A stretch of 35,757 nucleotides of DNA from Sulfuricurvum sp. Its GTDB lineage: Bacteria > Campylobacterota > Campylobacteria > Campylobacterales > Sulfurimonadaceae. The notes beneath the pieces were generated by a model. It was given only the letters and a program-made list of their open reading frames with translations, searched no databases and was not told where the DNA came from. Below are positions 22,596-30,955 of this stretch, in pieces; the stretch's first letter is position 1, and every line of letters begins with the position of its first letter. The stretch lies in NCBI GenBank assembly GCA_030696285.1, contig JAUYSQ010000102.1, positions 1 to 35,757 of the forward strand, in the 5' to 3' direction. The translations under genes and the position numbers were made by a program.

Positions 22596-23366
22596 TCACG
22601 TAAATTGGCTGTGTTTTTCTTCAGCAGGAGAGAGGAAATTAAGCAATTTCGCCTCTAGCGTACGTGGGTTATCCCCATGAACAATTCCGATAATCCCCTC
22701 CAGCATTACCTTCTGCTCTTTCACAAGGTGGTGAGATTTGGCTTTCATTTTATTACCCCATGGTCCTAAAATAACATACGCTCCAAAAATCCCCGTTACC
22801 GTTGCCGTAAACGCCCCCGCAATACCTGCCGCCATTTCAGCTGGATTATCGAGTTTTTGAAGCGCCAAGATTAGACCCAAAACCGCACCGACTAGCCCCA
22901 TAACCGGGGATGTTTCCCCGGCAAGAATCCAATAGTGTGCACATCCGTGCCAATAATGTTCTGTCTCTTCGATCACTGCTTCAAGAGTTTCAGAGATGGT
23001 ATCGATCTCATTACCATCCACTGCCATACTAAGCCCTTGTTTCAAAAATGCATTATCCAGCTCGGAAACCCTTTTTTCTAACGAGAGTAGCCCGTCACGA
23101 CGTGCCATTAGTGCCAAATCAACAATCTCTTTGATCCGCTCCTCTAAATTAACCGGTGATTTTTTAAAAACCATCCCGAGGTTTTTAAAAGCACCTTTGA
23201 CGTATTCTGGATCCGTACTGACCATCGATGCAAACATAGAGGTTGGAAAAATAATAATAATAGAGGTGATATGAACAACGTGAACGGGATTTCCCCCCTC
23301 CATTAAGTCTCCGATAGAAATCGAAGCGACCGCCAATAGCATTCCTAAAATGACCGTTAAATCCAC
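22596..23366 (-). CDS. motA: Flagellar motor stator protein MotA
   Basis: 256 residues, four membrane helices: two at the N-terminus (VILGMLLAVASISIG, VVHITSIIIIFPTSMF) and two after the cytoplasmic loop (SPVMGLVGAVLGLILAL, GIAGAFTATVTGIFGAYVIL). The cytoplasmic loop carries RRDGLLSLE, where the rotor-contacting Arg and Glu of MotA lie. It forms the proton channel with MotB. AAGGA is 5 bases before the ATG, and motB follows immediately. The pair shows the organism is motile. An unrelated antiporter gene ends about 80 bases downstream of the motB/motA unit's start side. Confidence 0.96.
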   Translation of the reverse strand: MDLTVILGMLLAVASISIGDLMEGGNPVHVVHITSIIIIFPTSMFASMVSTDPEYVKGAFKNLGMVFKKSPVNLEERIKEIVDLALMARRDGLLSLEKRVSELDNAFLKQGLSMAVDGNEIDTISETLEAVIEETEHYWHGCAHYWILAGETSPVMGLVGAVLGLILALQKLDNPAEMAAGIAGAFTATVTGIFGAYVILGPWGNKMKAKSHHLVKEQKVMLEGIIGIVHGDNPRTLEAKLLNFLSPAEEKHSQFT

Positions 23367-23449
23367 ATGAGTTCCTTCTCTATTTGTGATTTGAAATTTT
23401 TTATGTTATTCAATAGTGGTTGATTGTACCTTGTTTTCGCTGAAAATGA

Positions 23450-24616
23450 TTAGTTTTTTCCATTATTAGGGTAAAAGAAGTTGTAGAGTATTTTGATTAA
23501 AATCATCAAGAAAATACCACTTCCCATACTCGCAACGATAAACGCATAATATTCATCATGGCTAATCGCCGCCGCCTCATATCCCAGTGTCGCAATTGCC
23601 ACGGTAAACGTTAAAGGCATTGAATCACTGAGTGAAAAAAGAATCGTATTTTTCCATCCTAAATAACCGCTGTAGGCGACAAAAGAGCTGATCAGACGAA
23701 TACCGATAATGGCACTGGCGATAAAAAATGCCGCCATCAAAATTTTGGGATCGGCAAACGCTTCCAATGCCAATGTAGAGCCGACATGGATAAAAAAGAT
23801 CGGGACTAAAAATCCAAATCCAAAGGAGGAGAGCTTTTCCGGAAGTTCCGTTTTGTGTTTAAAATAAGTAGCAATAAACACACCCGCTAAAAATGCCCCT
23901 AAAACCACATCAATTTTAAGATAAAGCATTACTGCAATCATCAAAAACATCAGCGCCATCGAAAATCGAACGTCCTGATCTTTGCCATCTTCATGAGGCA
24001 TAATCAATGTTTTTAACCCCGGATACCACCAAAAGAGGATCCGAATTCCTTTGAAGAAAGCAACAAATCCTATCATAAAGGCAAACAGTCCCCCCAAGGT
24101 AAATGCAAATTCACGGTTATAGCCATATTCTAACCCGCCACTCAGAATAGTGAGGGCCATAATGCTCACTAATTCACCGACAATTCCGATATTAAGGGCC
24201 AATGCAAGCCATGGCTGATTTTTACCATACTCTTTTACCAATGCCATCAACATTCCCAGTGAAAAAATAGGGAAAGCGACCAAATAAACAGCACTGAGAT
24301 CAAAATACAAAAAGAGAGCTAACGCACCCCCGTACAACATCGCAAAATAGAGGACAGTACGACGCAGCAAGGAGGATTTTGCAAATCCGAACTCTTTGAG
24401 ATTCACCTCCATCCCTGCTAAAAACATCAAATATAAAAATCCGACTTTTGCGATAATTTTAAACAGCTCCGTCTCAACCAAAAAGCCAAAATATCCCGCT
24501 AAACTTCCCAATAATATCTCGACTACCACTACCGGCATTTTTGTTACACGCGATAAAAATGGAGAAAACATGACCAATAAAGATAACGTAATAATAACTA
24601 TAACAGTGCTGCTCAT
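23450..24616 (-). CDS. CPA2-family cation:proton antiporter (Kef/NapA type, membrane domain only)
   Basis: 388 residues from the chosen ATG, about 11-12 membrane helices. Typical CPA2 segments: PVVVVEILLGSLAGYFG, LYLMFLAGMEVNLKEF and VLGAFLAGVFIATYF, with functional acids in the central helices. There is no RCK/TrkA-N domain, so it is not a full KefB/C. The ion (Na+ or K+) is not decidable here. The ORF track start lies inside folP. The ATG at 24616, two bases after the folP stop and with GAGGT 6-7 bases upstream, is better. It is the last gene of the nudH-lysC-hobA-holB-folP series. Confidence 0.9.
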   Translation of the reverse strand: MSSTVIVIITLSLLVMFSPFLSRVTKMPVVVVEILLGSLAGYFGFLVETELFKIIAKVGFLYLMFLAGMEVNLKEFGFAKSSLLRRTVLYFAMLYGGALALFLYFDLSAVYLVAFPIFSLGMLMALVKEYGKNQPWLALALNIGIVGELVSIMALTILSGGLEYGYNREFAFTLGGLFAFMIGFVAFFKGIRILFWWYPGLKTLIMPHEDGKDQDVRFSMALMFLMIAVMLYLKIDVVLGAFLAGVFIATYFKHKTELPEKLSSFGFGFLVPIFFIHVGSTLALEAFADPKILMAAFFIASAIIGIRLISSFVAYSGYLGWKNTILFSLSDSMPLTFTVAIATLGYEAAAISHDEYYAFIVASMGSGIFLMILIKILYNFFYPNNGKN

Positions 24617-24618
24617 TA

Positions 24619-25761
24619 TCAACCTCTCAACGCTTTCCACAGTGCAATTGCCTGCACATGCTCTTTGACATCATGAACCCGAACGATACTGGCACCCTCT
24701 TCAATCGCTTTGAGATGAATTGCCAATGTCCCCCCTAAGCGATCTTCACTCGGCGAGGGAGATACCCCATTGATCATCGACTTACGACTAGCTCCGACCA
24801 ACAACGGTTTGCCAAAGGTCAAAAAGTGCTTTTGGTGGGTTATCAGTGCCAAATTATCTTCCAAACGTTTCCCAAAACCGATACCGCAATCTAAAATCAC
24901 ATTCGAAATACCAAATTTATCCGCCTTCTCCAAACGTTCCTGAAAAAAGAGCTCCACATCGTGGAGTACAGAGGGGTACGTGGAGCTAACGTGCATCGTA
25001 TCAGGCGTAATTCCCTGTGCATGCATAATCACGGCCGTTGCATTATACTCCCCGCACAGCCGCGCTACCTCATCATTCGCAAGTCCTGTTATGTCATTAA
25101 TAATGGTAAACCCTCTCTCCAGCGCATACGCAACTACTCCGGGCGCATAACTGTCCAAACTCAAGCGAACGGTGTCACCTATTTTTTCATGATAAAGAGC
25201 ATCGATGATCGGACGCACACGGCTAAGCTCTTCTTCTTCACTTATACAAATACTGCCCGGACGGCTCGAAACCCCGCCAATGTCGATAATATCTGCACCA
25301 TGCCCTATCATTTCAACGATTTTAGTTATTGCTTCATTCTCTTTAAATCGACTATGCGCATAAAAGCTGTCCTCATTGGCATTGATAATCCCCATAACCT
25401 CTATTTTTTGAGGGATATGAAGCCGACAAAAGCGTTCCAGCTCTTGGGAAAGCAGTTTAAGTCCAAACGGTTGAACTTTCTCTTTTTGAACCAACTCTCT
25501 CAGCTGTCTCTCATTAGCGATTAAAAGGGCATTCACTCTGGGCTGTGATGCAATCACTGTTCCCTTCGGTACGGCTAAATCTGCCCCTATACTGAGAGCA
25601 TCCTGCTTGAGAATATTGGCGGCACCGACGTGTAAATCTTTGATGCTCACCAGATGAATTTTCCCTTTGCTCTCTAAGATAGAGACTCCTCCCCCATCAA
25701 CACCAAGCTCTTGAAGAGCATTTTTGAGATTTATCGACGATGAAAGATGTTCAACGACCAC
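24619..25761 (-). CDS. folP: Dihydropteroate synthase with Campylobacterota-type N-terminal extension
   Basis: 380 residues: about 115 N-terminal residues of unknown role, then the TIM-barrel DHPS. Landmarks are VMGIINANEDSF (pterin loop 1), DIGGVSSRPGS (loop 2, usually GGESTRPG, so Glu and Thr are replaced by Val and Ser), INDITGL, VILDCGIGFGK and LLVGASRKSMI. It condenses p-aminobenzoate with the pterin pyrophosphate. The long form matches my memory of Helicobacter and Campylobacter FolP. Its start overlaps the holB end by 11 bases. Confidence 0.94.
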   Translation of the reverse strand: MVVEHLSSSINLKNALQELGVDGGGVSILESKGKIHLVSIKDLHVGAANILKQDALSIGADLAVPKGTVIASQPRVNALLIANERQLRELVQKEKVQPFGLKLLSQELERFCRLHIPQKIEVMGIINANEDSFYAHSRFKENEAITKIVEMIGHGADIIDIGGVSSRPGSICISEEEELSRVRPIIDALYHEKIGDTVRLSLDSYAPGVVAYALERGFTIINDITGLANDEVARLCGEYNATAVIMHAQGITPDTMHVSSTYPSVLHDVELFFQERLEKADKFGISNVILDCGIGFGKRLEDNLALITHQKHFLTFGKPLLVGASRKSMINGVSPSPSEDRLGGTLAIHLKAIEEGASIVRVHDVKEHVQAIALWKALRG

Positions 25762-26374
25762 GTTTAACCTCTTTTAAAAAATTCATCAGCACCATAACCA
25801 AAACACTTTGCATGCGCGCGTTGAGTTCGATAAGACGAAATGCTTTATCAAACCCCTCTAGCTGTACGGAGGTAAGCGGTACTTTCTCGACACTGATAGC
25901 TTGATACAACAAGGCTTCGATAATCTCTTTTGCTTCGTGTTTCTTGAGCCGTTCATGTTCTTTGACAAAGGAAAACAAACCATTTAAATCCAAGGATGAG
26001 AGCTGAATATTTAAAGCCATTCGCTCTTTTTGAACACTTTCAACGCTTAGGCTTAGACGAGAGCGAACAGTCGGTAAAAAAGTGCTCTTATTAGGAGCCA
26101 TCAATACAAACACTATATTTCTAGGGGGTTCTTCGAGGATTTTAAGCAAAGCATTTTGGGCAGGAATCGTAAAACTTTTTGCTCCCAAAATCAGTGTTTT
26201 GGGTTTTTCTTCACTTTTATACGCTTCCGCAATGACCTCTTTGGCATCTTCGATTTTAAAATCATCGCAGACAAAACGGACACTCCGCAGTGGCAATAAC
26301 TCTTGTGCGATCTCTAATGATCTCTCTTCAAAATGCTCCGTGATGAGTATTCCGCCTCGCTCACGCGTGAACAT
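25751..26374 (-). CDS. holB: DNA polymerase III delta-prime-like subunit
   Basis: 207 residues from the chosen ATG (MFTRERGGILITEHF). Clamp-loader AAA+-like core: KTLILGAKSFTIPAQNALLKILEEPP, then VLMAPNKSTFLPTVRSR, the sensor/SRC-like region. The P-loop is absent, as in delta-prime. It is shorter than the about 330 of E. coli but close to the small H. pylori version. GGGGAG precedes this ATG, which lies 14 bases inside the end of hobA. The 40-residue cysteine-rich extension in the ORF track is just hobA read in another frame. Confidence 0.9.
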   Translation of the reverse strand: MFTRERGGILITEHFEERSLEIAQELLPLRSVRFVCDDFKIEDAKEVIAEAYKSEEKPKTLILGAKSFTIPAQNALLKILEEPPRNIVFVLMAPNKSTFLPTVRSRLSLSVESVQKERMALNIQLSSLDLNGLFSFVKEHERLKKHEAKEIIEALLYQAISVEKVPLTSVQLEGFDKAFRLIELNARMQSVLVMVLMNFLKEVKRGR

Positions 26375-26912
26375 CGATCTCCCCAAACAATACCGAAGCC
26401 AGAGTACGATCAAACAAGCTGTACAACTGCAATAATTTAATATCAATATGCGAATCATATGAGCGCAGTAAAAGAGCATTGGGATAATTTTCATCCATCA
26501 TCCACATTAATGCATTGTTGCTTCGCTTCACAAAATCAGCACGACGCTCATCTCCCCCTTTGCCAATGTACCAAAAGAAGTATTCTCCCTTAAAAGAGAG
26601 TTCCAGCATATCACTAAGAGTATCCATGGATTCAGAGTCCATGGACTGATCTAGACGAGAATACAGGGCATCTAACGCAACCATAGGAATCATAGGGCGT
26701 TCTTTTGTCCGCTTGTTGATCGCATCAATAACATAATGGGAAAACCAGCGTCGCTCATGATCGGTCACCAAAACAATGGTATACCCTTTCATGATTTGAT
26801 CCATTGCATTGATAATTTGTGGAATCCACTCATATCGCTGCTCTTCAAACCAGCTCATAGGTGTCCCCTCGGCGCGAATGGCGTCTAGGGTCCATTGATC
26901 AAATTTTCGCAC
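26361..26912 (-). CDS. hobA: HobA, DnaA-binding initiation factor (GTG start)
   Basis: 183 residues. HobA is the Campylobacterota regulator of replication initiation, structurally related to DiaA, that tetramerises and organises DnaA at oriC. Similarity in order: QRYEWIPQIINAMDQIMKGYTIVLVTDHERRWF, KERPMIPMVALD, FFWYIGKG, LLLRSYDSHIDIKLLQLYSLFD. The start is GTG directly after the lysC stop, with GGAT upstream; no ATG fits. The order nudH-lysC-hobA-holB-folP is as in H. pylori HP1228-HP1232 (from memory). Confidence 0.93.
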   Translation of the reverse strand: MRKFDQWTLDAIRAEGTPMSWFEEQRYEWIPQIINAMDQIMKGYTIVLVTDHERRWFSHYVIDAINKRTKERPMIPMVALDALYSRLDQSMDSESMDTLSDMLELSFKGEYFFWYIGKGGDERRADFVKRSNNALMWMMDENYPNALLLRSYDSHIDIKLLQLYSLFDRTLASVLFGEIDVHA

Positions 26913-28124
26913 TTATTGATCCAAAGCGTATGCACTATGAAGAGATCGTACGGAGAGTTCTGCGTACTTTTCATCAACCACCATTGAGACTTTAATCTCC
27001 GAAGTCGAGATCATCATAATATTGATATTTTCACGCGCCATCGTTTGAAATGCTTTTGCCGCAACACCCGTGTGTGATTTCATACCGACACCGACAATAG
27101 AGACTTTACAGATATTCTCATCGTAGCTAGCTTCGCTAATTTCACCCTCACCAACAAATTGTTCCACGATATTTTTGGCATCCAACAGTTCCGTTTTAGG
27201 GACAGTAAAGTCAAGACTGGTTTTCCCATCATGCCCAAGCGTCTGGATAATCATGTCAATGTTCACGCTGTTATCGGCCAAACGGGTAAAGATATCGGAT
27301 GCAATCCCCGGACGATCAATCACCCCTGAAAGGGATACTCGTGCTTGGTTTTTATCGAGGGCGATGCCGCTAACAAGTGGTTTTTCCATAATATTCTCTT
27401 CCTTTGTGATAAGTGTCCCCTCAGCGTTTGTGAAGCTAGAGCGGGTGACGAGGTTAACGTTAAGTTTTTTAGCCAGTTCGACGGAACGGTTTTGAAGCAC
27501 TTTGGCTCCCAAGGATGCAAGCTCCAACATCTCGTCGTAACTGATTTTATCCATTTTACGTGCTTTGGGTTCAATACGCGGATCCGTCGTATAGATACCG
27601 TCTACATCGGTATAAATTTCACACAAATCAGCTTTTAATGCACCTGCAAGGGCAACGGCAGAAAGGTCCGAGCCTCCGCGTCCGAGCGTCGTTACCTGAC
27701 CCTCTTCGCTTACCCCTTGAAATCCTGCAACAACGACTACTTTGCCAAGTGCAAGTTCAGCATTCATCAACGATGGATCAATACTCTCAATCCGCGCTTT
27801 GGTATGAACATTATCGGTCACGATTCCAGCACGACGGCCGCTCATCGATATCGCGGGATGCCCCATAGCATTGAGAGCAATCGAAAGCAATGCGGCGGTC
27901 ACACGCTCCCCGGAGCTTAAAAGCATATCGAGTTCACTGCGCTCAGGAGTAGCACTGTAATGCTCTGCATACGAAATAAGTTTATTGGTTTCACCGCTCA
28001 TTGCCGAAACAACAACCACTATTTGATGTCCCTCTTTAAGAGTTTGTGAGACACGGTTGGCAACATTTTGGATACGATCCAAATCCCCGACGCTCGTTCC
28101 TCCGAATTTTTGTACGATTACCAT
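26913..28124 (-). CDS. lysC: Aspartokinase
   Basis: 403 residues. Phosphorylates aspartate, the first step to lysine, threonine, methionine and diaminopimelate. N-terminal VQKFGGTSVGDLDRI, VVSAMSGETNKLI, GFQGVSEEGQVTTLGRGGSDLSAVALA and EIYTDVDGIYTTDPR define the kinase domain; two ACT domains from about 265 (RVSLSGVIDRPGIASDIF and KVSIVGVGMKSHTGVAAKAF) provide the effector site, so feedback inhibition is likely. The ATG overlaps the nudH stop by one base. Continues into hobA without a gap. Confidence 0.97.
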   Translation of the reverse strand: MVIVQKFGGTSVGDLDRIQNVANRVSQTLKEGHQIVVVVSAMSGETNKLISYAEHYSATPERSELDMLLSSGERVTAALLSIALNAMGHPAISMSGRRAGIVTDNVHTKARIESIDPSLMNAELALGKVVVVAGFQGVSEEGQVTTLGRGGSDLSAVALAGALKADLCEIYTDVDGIYTTDPRIEPKARKMDKISYDEMLELASLGAKVLQNRSVELAKKLNVNLVTRSSFTNAEGTLITKEENIMEKPLVSGIALDKNQARVSLSGVIDRPGIASDIFTRLADNSVNIDMIIQTLGHDGKTSLDFTVPKTELLDAKNIVEQFVGEGEISEASYDENICKVSIVGVGMKSHTGVAAKAFQTMARENINIMMISTSEIKVSMVVDEKYAELSVRSLHSAYALDQ

Positions 28125-28594
28125 TACAAATACCCCTTCGCTCTAAAATGTAAAATTACCTGCTCATAAATCGGTTTTTTAAAATGGGCAATATTCTCAA
28201 ACAATTCATCCATCCCAACAAAACGGTATCGTTTAAATTCTGGATGCTTCGTGTCCAAATCTATCTTTGCCCCGGGTTTGAGGCGGACAAGATAGTAACG
28301 CTGTTTTTGCCCGGCAAACGGTCTCATTTTAGCCGCGACATGGGAAGGAAAATCGTAAGCAATCCAATCAGGATACTCCGCAATTATTTCCACTTTTTTT
28401 GTCCCTATCTCCTCTTTGAGCTCACGGAAAAGGGCTTCTTCAGCGGATTCGCCTTCATCAATGCCCCCTTGTGGAAACTGCCAGACGTCATTCATATCAT
28501 TGCGCTCAGCAATAAAAATTTCTTTTTTATCAGGGTACTCGCTCGATACAATGACCGCAGCAACATTAGGACGATAGAATTTTTGTTGGTTCAT
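28124..28594 (-). CDS. nudH: RNA pyrophosphohydrolase (Nudix family)
   Basis: 156 residues, RppH/NudH type. The Nudix box GGIDEGESAEEALFRELKEEIG is complete (G-x5-E-x7-REx2EE-x-G, shown joined across the box). FRPNVAAVIVSS-like N-terminus (here YRPNVAAVIVSS) and WQFPQGGID are characteristic of RppH. It removes 5' pyrophosphate from RNA or hydrolyses dinucleoside polyphosphates; H. pylori InvA (HP1228) is the counterpart. First gene of the lysC block, divergent from hemW. Confidence 0.94.
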   Translation of the reverse strand: MNQQKFYRPNVAAVIVSSEYPDKKEIFIAERNDMNDVWQFPQGGIDEGESAEEALFRELKEEIGTKKVEIIAEYPDWIAYDFPSHVAAKMRPFAGQKQRYYLVRLKPGAKIDLDTKHPEFKRYRFVGMDELFENIAHFKKPIYEQVILHFRAKGYL

Positions 28595-28615
28595 TCACTA
28601 TCTTTTTTTAGTGGT

Positions 28616-28621
28616 ATTGTA
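28616..28621 (-). promoter_or_regulatory. Candidate -10 box for the nudH-lysC-hobA-holB-folP operon
   Basis: TACAAT on the minus strand in the 60-base divergent gap, giving a leader of about 15 bases before the nudH ATG. Confidence 0.4.
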
Positions 28622-28643
28622 AGGCATTTGCGATTAAAAAAAG

Positions 28644-28649
28644 TATAAT
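28644..28649 (+). promoter_or_regulatory. -10 box for hemW, 5 bases from the ATG
   Basis: Perfect TATAAT followed by TGCGT and then ATG at 28655. No Shine-Dalgarno is visible. Transcription would start at or within a base or two of the ATG. Confidence 0.5.
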
Positions 28650-28654
28650 TGCGT

Positions 28655-29716
28655 ATGCTTTTATACATTCATATCCCTTTTTGCGACAGCAAATGCTCTT
28701 ATTGTGCCTTTAATTCTTACGTTGATAAGTTTGCTCAACGCGAAAAATACATGCACGCCTTATCCCTGCAGCTCACTTATGAGTTCAAACGTTTCGACGT
28801 CAGTGAGACCAATCTCATCGAAACTGTCTTTATCGGCGGGGGAACTCCTTCCACTGTTGATCCTCACCTTTACAGTAATATTTTTCAGACGATACGCCCT
28901 TTCTTAAAACCCAATGCTGAAATCACATCCGAAGCCAATCCCAACAGTGCAACCTACGAGTGGTTAGAAGGAATGTATGCACTTGGGGTAAATCGTATCA
29001 GTTTTGGGGTTCAAAGCTTTAATGATACAAAGCTCAAAATACTCGGGCGCGCTCACAACACAACTCATGCTCTCGAAGCCATCAAAAATGCTCACGAAAT
29101 TGGATTTCAACGTCTCTCCCTCGATCTCATCTATGGAGTAAAAGGAGATACTAAAGAATTGCTAACAAACGATTTAGAGCAAGCTTTTTCTCTTCCTATC
29201 GATCACCTCAGTCTCTATGCCCTCACGATCGAAGAGCATACGGCATTTGAAAAAACCCCTGAACTTGCCCGTGAAGAGATAGAAATGACCGAATGGTTGT
29301 TTGAACAAATAGAGTCTCGTGGATTTGAACAGTACGAAATTTCCAATTTTGGTACAACAAAATCGGCTCATAATCTCGGATATTGGAAAGGAAAAGACTA
29401 TATCGGTTTAGGTGCAGGTGCTGTAGGATTTTTGAAGAACACCCGCTTTTATCCTTCAACCGATATTGAACACTATATATCCAATCCTTTAGAAATCACC
29501 GAAGAACTTTTAGATGAGAATGCGCTATTGGGCGAAAAACTCTTTTTAGGATTTCGCAGTTGTGTTGGAGTCGAAGCAGCACTTTTGTCTCCTAAACAAA
29601 AAAGTGAAGCCGATTTGCTCGTCAATGAAACGATATTAGAATACCAACATGGTCGCTATTTCAACCCTAATTTCCTCTTAGCCGATGAAATTGCCTTGCG
29701 TGTTGAGGGATACTAG
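28655..29716 (+). CDS. hemW: HemW-like radical SAM protein (haem chaperone; formerly HemN-like)
   Basis: 353 residues from the ATG; the ORF track uses a TTG two codons earlier. The radical SAM motif CDSKCSYCAF is the CxxxCxYCxF form typical of HemW, not the CxxxCxFCxC of true coproporphyrinogen dehydrogenase HemN. FIGGGTPST, NRISFGVQSF and LDLIYGVKGDT follow the family. HemW binds haem and inserts it into respiratory proteins; it is often mis-annotated as HemN. The clustering with tatBC is in keeping with maturation of respiratory enzymes (inference). The Campylobacter counterpart is, I believe, Cj0580. Confidence 0.9.
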   Translation: MLLYIHIPFCDSKCSYCAFNSYVDKFAQREKYMHALSLQLTYEFKRFDVSETNLIETVFIGGGTPSTVDPHLYSNIFQTIRPFLKPNAEITSEANPNSATYEWLEGMYALGVNRISFGVQSFNDTKLKILGRAHNTTHALEAIKNAHEIGFQRLSLDLIYGVKGDTKELLTNDLEQAFSLPIDHLSLYALTIEEHTAFEKTPELAREEIEMTEWLFEQIESRGFEQYEISNFGTTKSAHNLGYWKGKDYIGLGAGAVGFLKNTRFYPSTDIEHYISNPLEITEELLDENALLGEKLFLGFRSCVGVEAALLSPKQKSEADLLVNETILEYQHGRYFNPNFLLADEIALRVEGY

Positions 29717-29739
29717 GTCACCTTTAAATCTTTTTTTGC

Positions 29740-29745
29740 TAGAAT
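29740..29745 (+). promoter_or_regulatory. Extended -10 box for tatB
   Basis: TGC-TAGAAT, about 30 bases before the tatB ATG, in the 58-base gap after hemW. A T-run (CTTTTTTT) just upstream may be part of a weak hemW end signal. Confidence 0.4.
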
Positions 29746-29774
29746 TAGCACAACTTTAGCATTAGGCAAATAAT

Positions 29775-30170
29775 ATGTTTGGTATGGGCATCGGCGAAAT
29801 TTTACTCATTATTATCATTGCGGTCCTCTTTTTGGGACCGGATAAACTTCCCGGCACGATGGTCGATATTGCGAAATTTTTTCGCAGTGTCAAAGGAACC
29901 GTGAACAGTGCTCGTGCTACCCTCGAAGAGGAGATGAAATTCTCTGAAATGAAACAAGAAGCGTTAAGCTATAAAAATGACCTCATGAGTGCAAGCAGTG
30001 AATTGGAGCGAATGACGGATATAACCGAGATTGGTTCTGAAATAACAGGGATCAAAAACGATTTTAATCTCGATATTCCGCCCCCTGCACCCACTGCTCC
30101 AAAAGCACCGGAAGTCGTCACGTTTACACCCAAACCAAAACCAACTATCCCCCCTGAAGAGAATGTTTAA
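29775..30170 (+). CDS. tatB: Sec-independent translocase protein TatB
   Basis: 131 residues. N-terminal membrane helix MGIGEILLIIIIAVLFLGP, then the amphipathic helix KLPGTMVDIAKFFRSVKGTV, a charged helical stretch and a Pro-rich tail (PPPAPTAPKAPEVV). The acidic residue in the helix (GIGEILL) and the length, longer than TatA, favour TatB. Forms the twin-arginine substrate receptor with TatC. Its stop overlaps the tatC ATG by one base. TatA must be encoded elsewhere. Confidence 0.92.
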   Translation: MFGMGIGEILLIIIIAVLFLGPDKLPGTMVDIAKFFRSVKGTVNSARATLEEEMKFSEMKQEALSYKNDLMSASSELERMTDITEIGSEITGIKNDFNLDIPPPAPTAPKAPEVVTFTPKPKPTIPPEENV

Positions 30171-30955
30171 TGTTTGATGATTTACGCCCCCATTTAGTAG
30201 AATTGCGCAAACGTCTCGGTATTAGCGTTGGTGCAATTATTATCTTATTTTTTGTTGCGTTTAACTTTCATGAACCAATATTATCATGGATTACCGCACC
30301 GCTCAATGATGCACTGGCTACTGTCGCTAAAACCTCACACAATGCTTCTGAGGGGATGGTGACCACGCAGCAAGTAGGCGGAGCCTTTTTTGTTGCCATG
30401 AAGGTCTCTTTTTTCGCCGCGCTTCTTGCTGCAATGCCCATTATTCTTGCACAAGTATGGCTTTTTGTCGCTCCAGGATTGTACGCGAACGAGAAAAAAA
30501 TGCTTATCCCCTTCATCGTTGGGGGAACAGGGATGTTTCTGATGGGGGCATCCTTTGCTTACTACGTTGTTACTCCCATGGGATTTGAGTTTTTGATCGC
30601 TTTTGGAGCTTTTGAGTTTGTTCCTCTTATCAATATCGAAGATTATGTTGATTTTTTCACTAAAATTATGTTTGGATTTGGGCTTGCTTTTGAGCTTCCT
30701 GTATTTTGTTATTTTCTAGCCCTTTTGGGATTAATCGATGACAAAATGATGAAGGGCTTTTTCCGCTATGCTATTGTTATTATCTTTATTGTCGCTGCCA
30801 TTCTCACTCCTCCGGATGTAATGACTCAGATTATGATGGCGATTCCTCTTATTATTCTTTATGGTATTTCAATTCTCATCGTCCGCGCCGTCAATCCGGC
30901 CCCAAAAGAAGAACCTGCTCCGTATGCTGAAGATGAAGAAGAAACGATTGACTGA
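30170..30955 (+). CDS. tatC: Sec-independent translocase protein TatC
   Basis: 261 residues, six membrane helices. Typical segments: FDDLRPHLVELRKRLG (cytoplasmic N-terminus, substrate-binding), FFAALLAAMPIILAQVWLFVAPGLYANEKK, FGLAFELPVFCYFLALLGLI and ILTPPDVMTQIMMAIPLIILYGISI. Recognises twin-arginine signals such as those of the PsrA-like protein and SorA in this window. Ends in an acidic tail that overlaps the beginning of queA. Confidence 0.97.
   Translation: MFDDLRPHLVELRKRLGISVGAIIILFFVAFNFHEPILSWITAPLNDALATVAKTSHNASEGMVTTQQVGGAFFVAMKVSFFAALLAAMPIILAQVWLFVAPGLYANEKKMLIPFIVGGTGMFLMGASFAYYVVTPMGFEFLIAFGAFEFVPLINIEDYVDFFTKIMFGFGLAFELPVFCYFLALLGLIDDKMMKGFFRYAIVIIFIVAAILTPPDVMTQIMMAIPLIILYGISILIVRAVNPAPKEEPAPYAEDEEETID

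Noticed and set aside
24961-25524. 187-residue plus-strand ORF
   Set aside because: Antisense to folP, whose DHPS motifs span the region; no domain seen.
26374-26494. Cysteine-rich N-terminal extension of HolB in the ORF track
   Set aside because: It is the 3' end of hobA in another frame. A GGGGAG site marks the inner ATG.
28184-28648. 154-residue plus-strand ORF ending just before hemW
   Set aside because: Antisense to nudH, which has a complete Nudix box. Ending next to hemW is coincidence of frame, and it has no ribosome-binding site.
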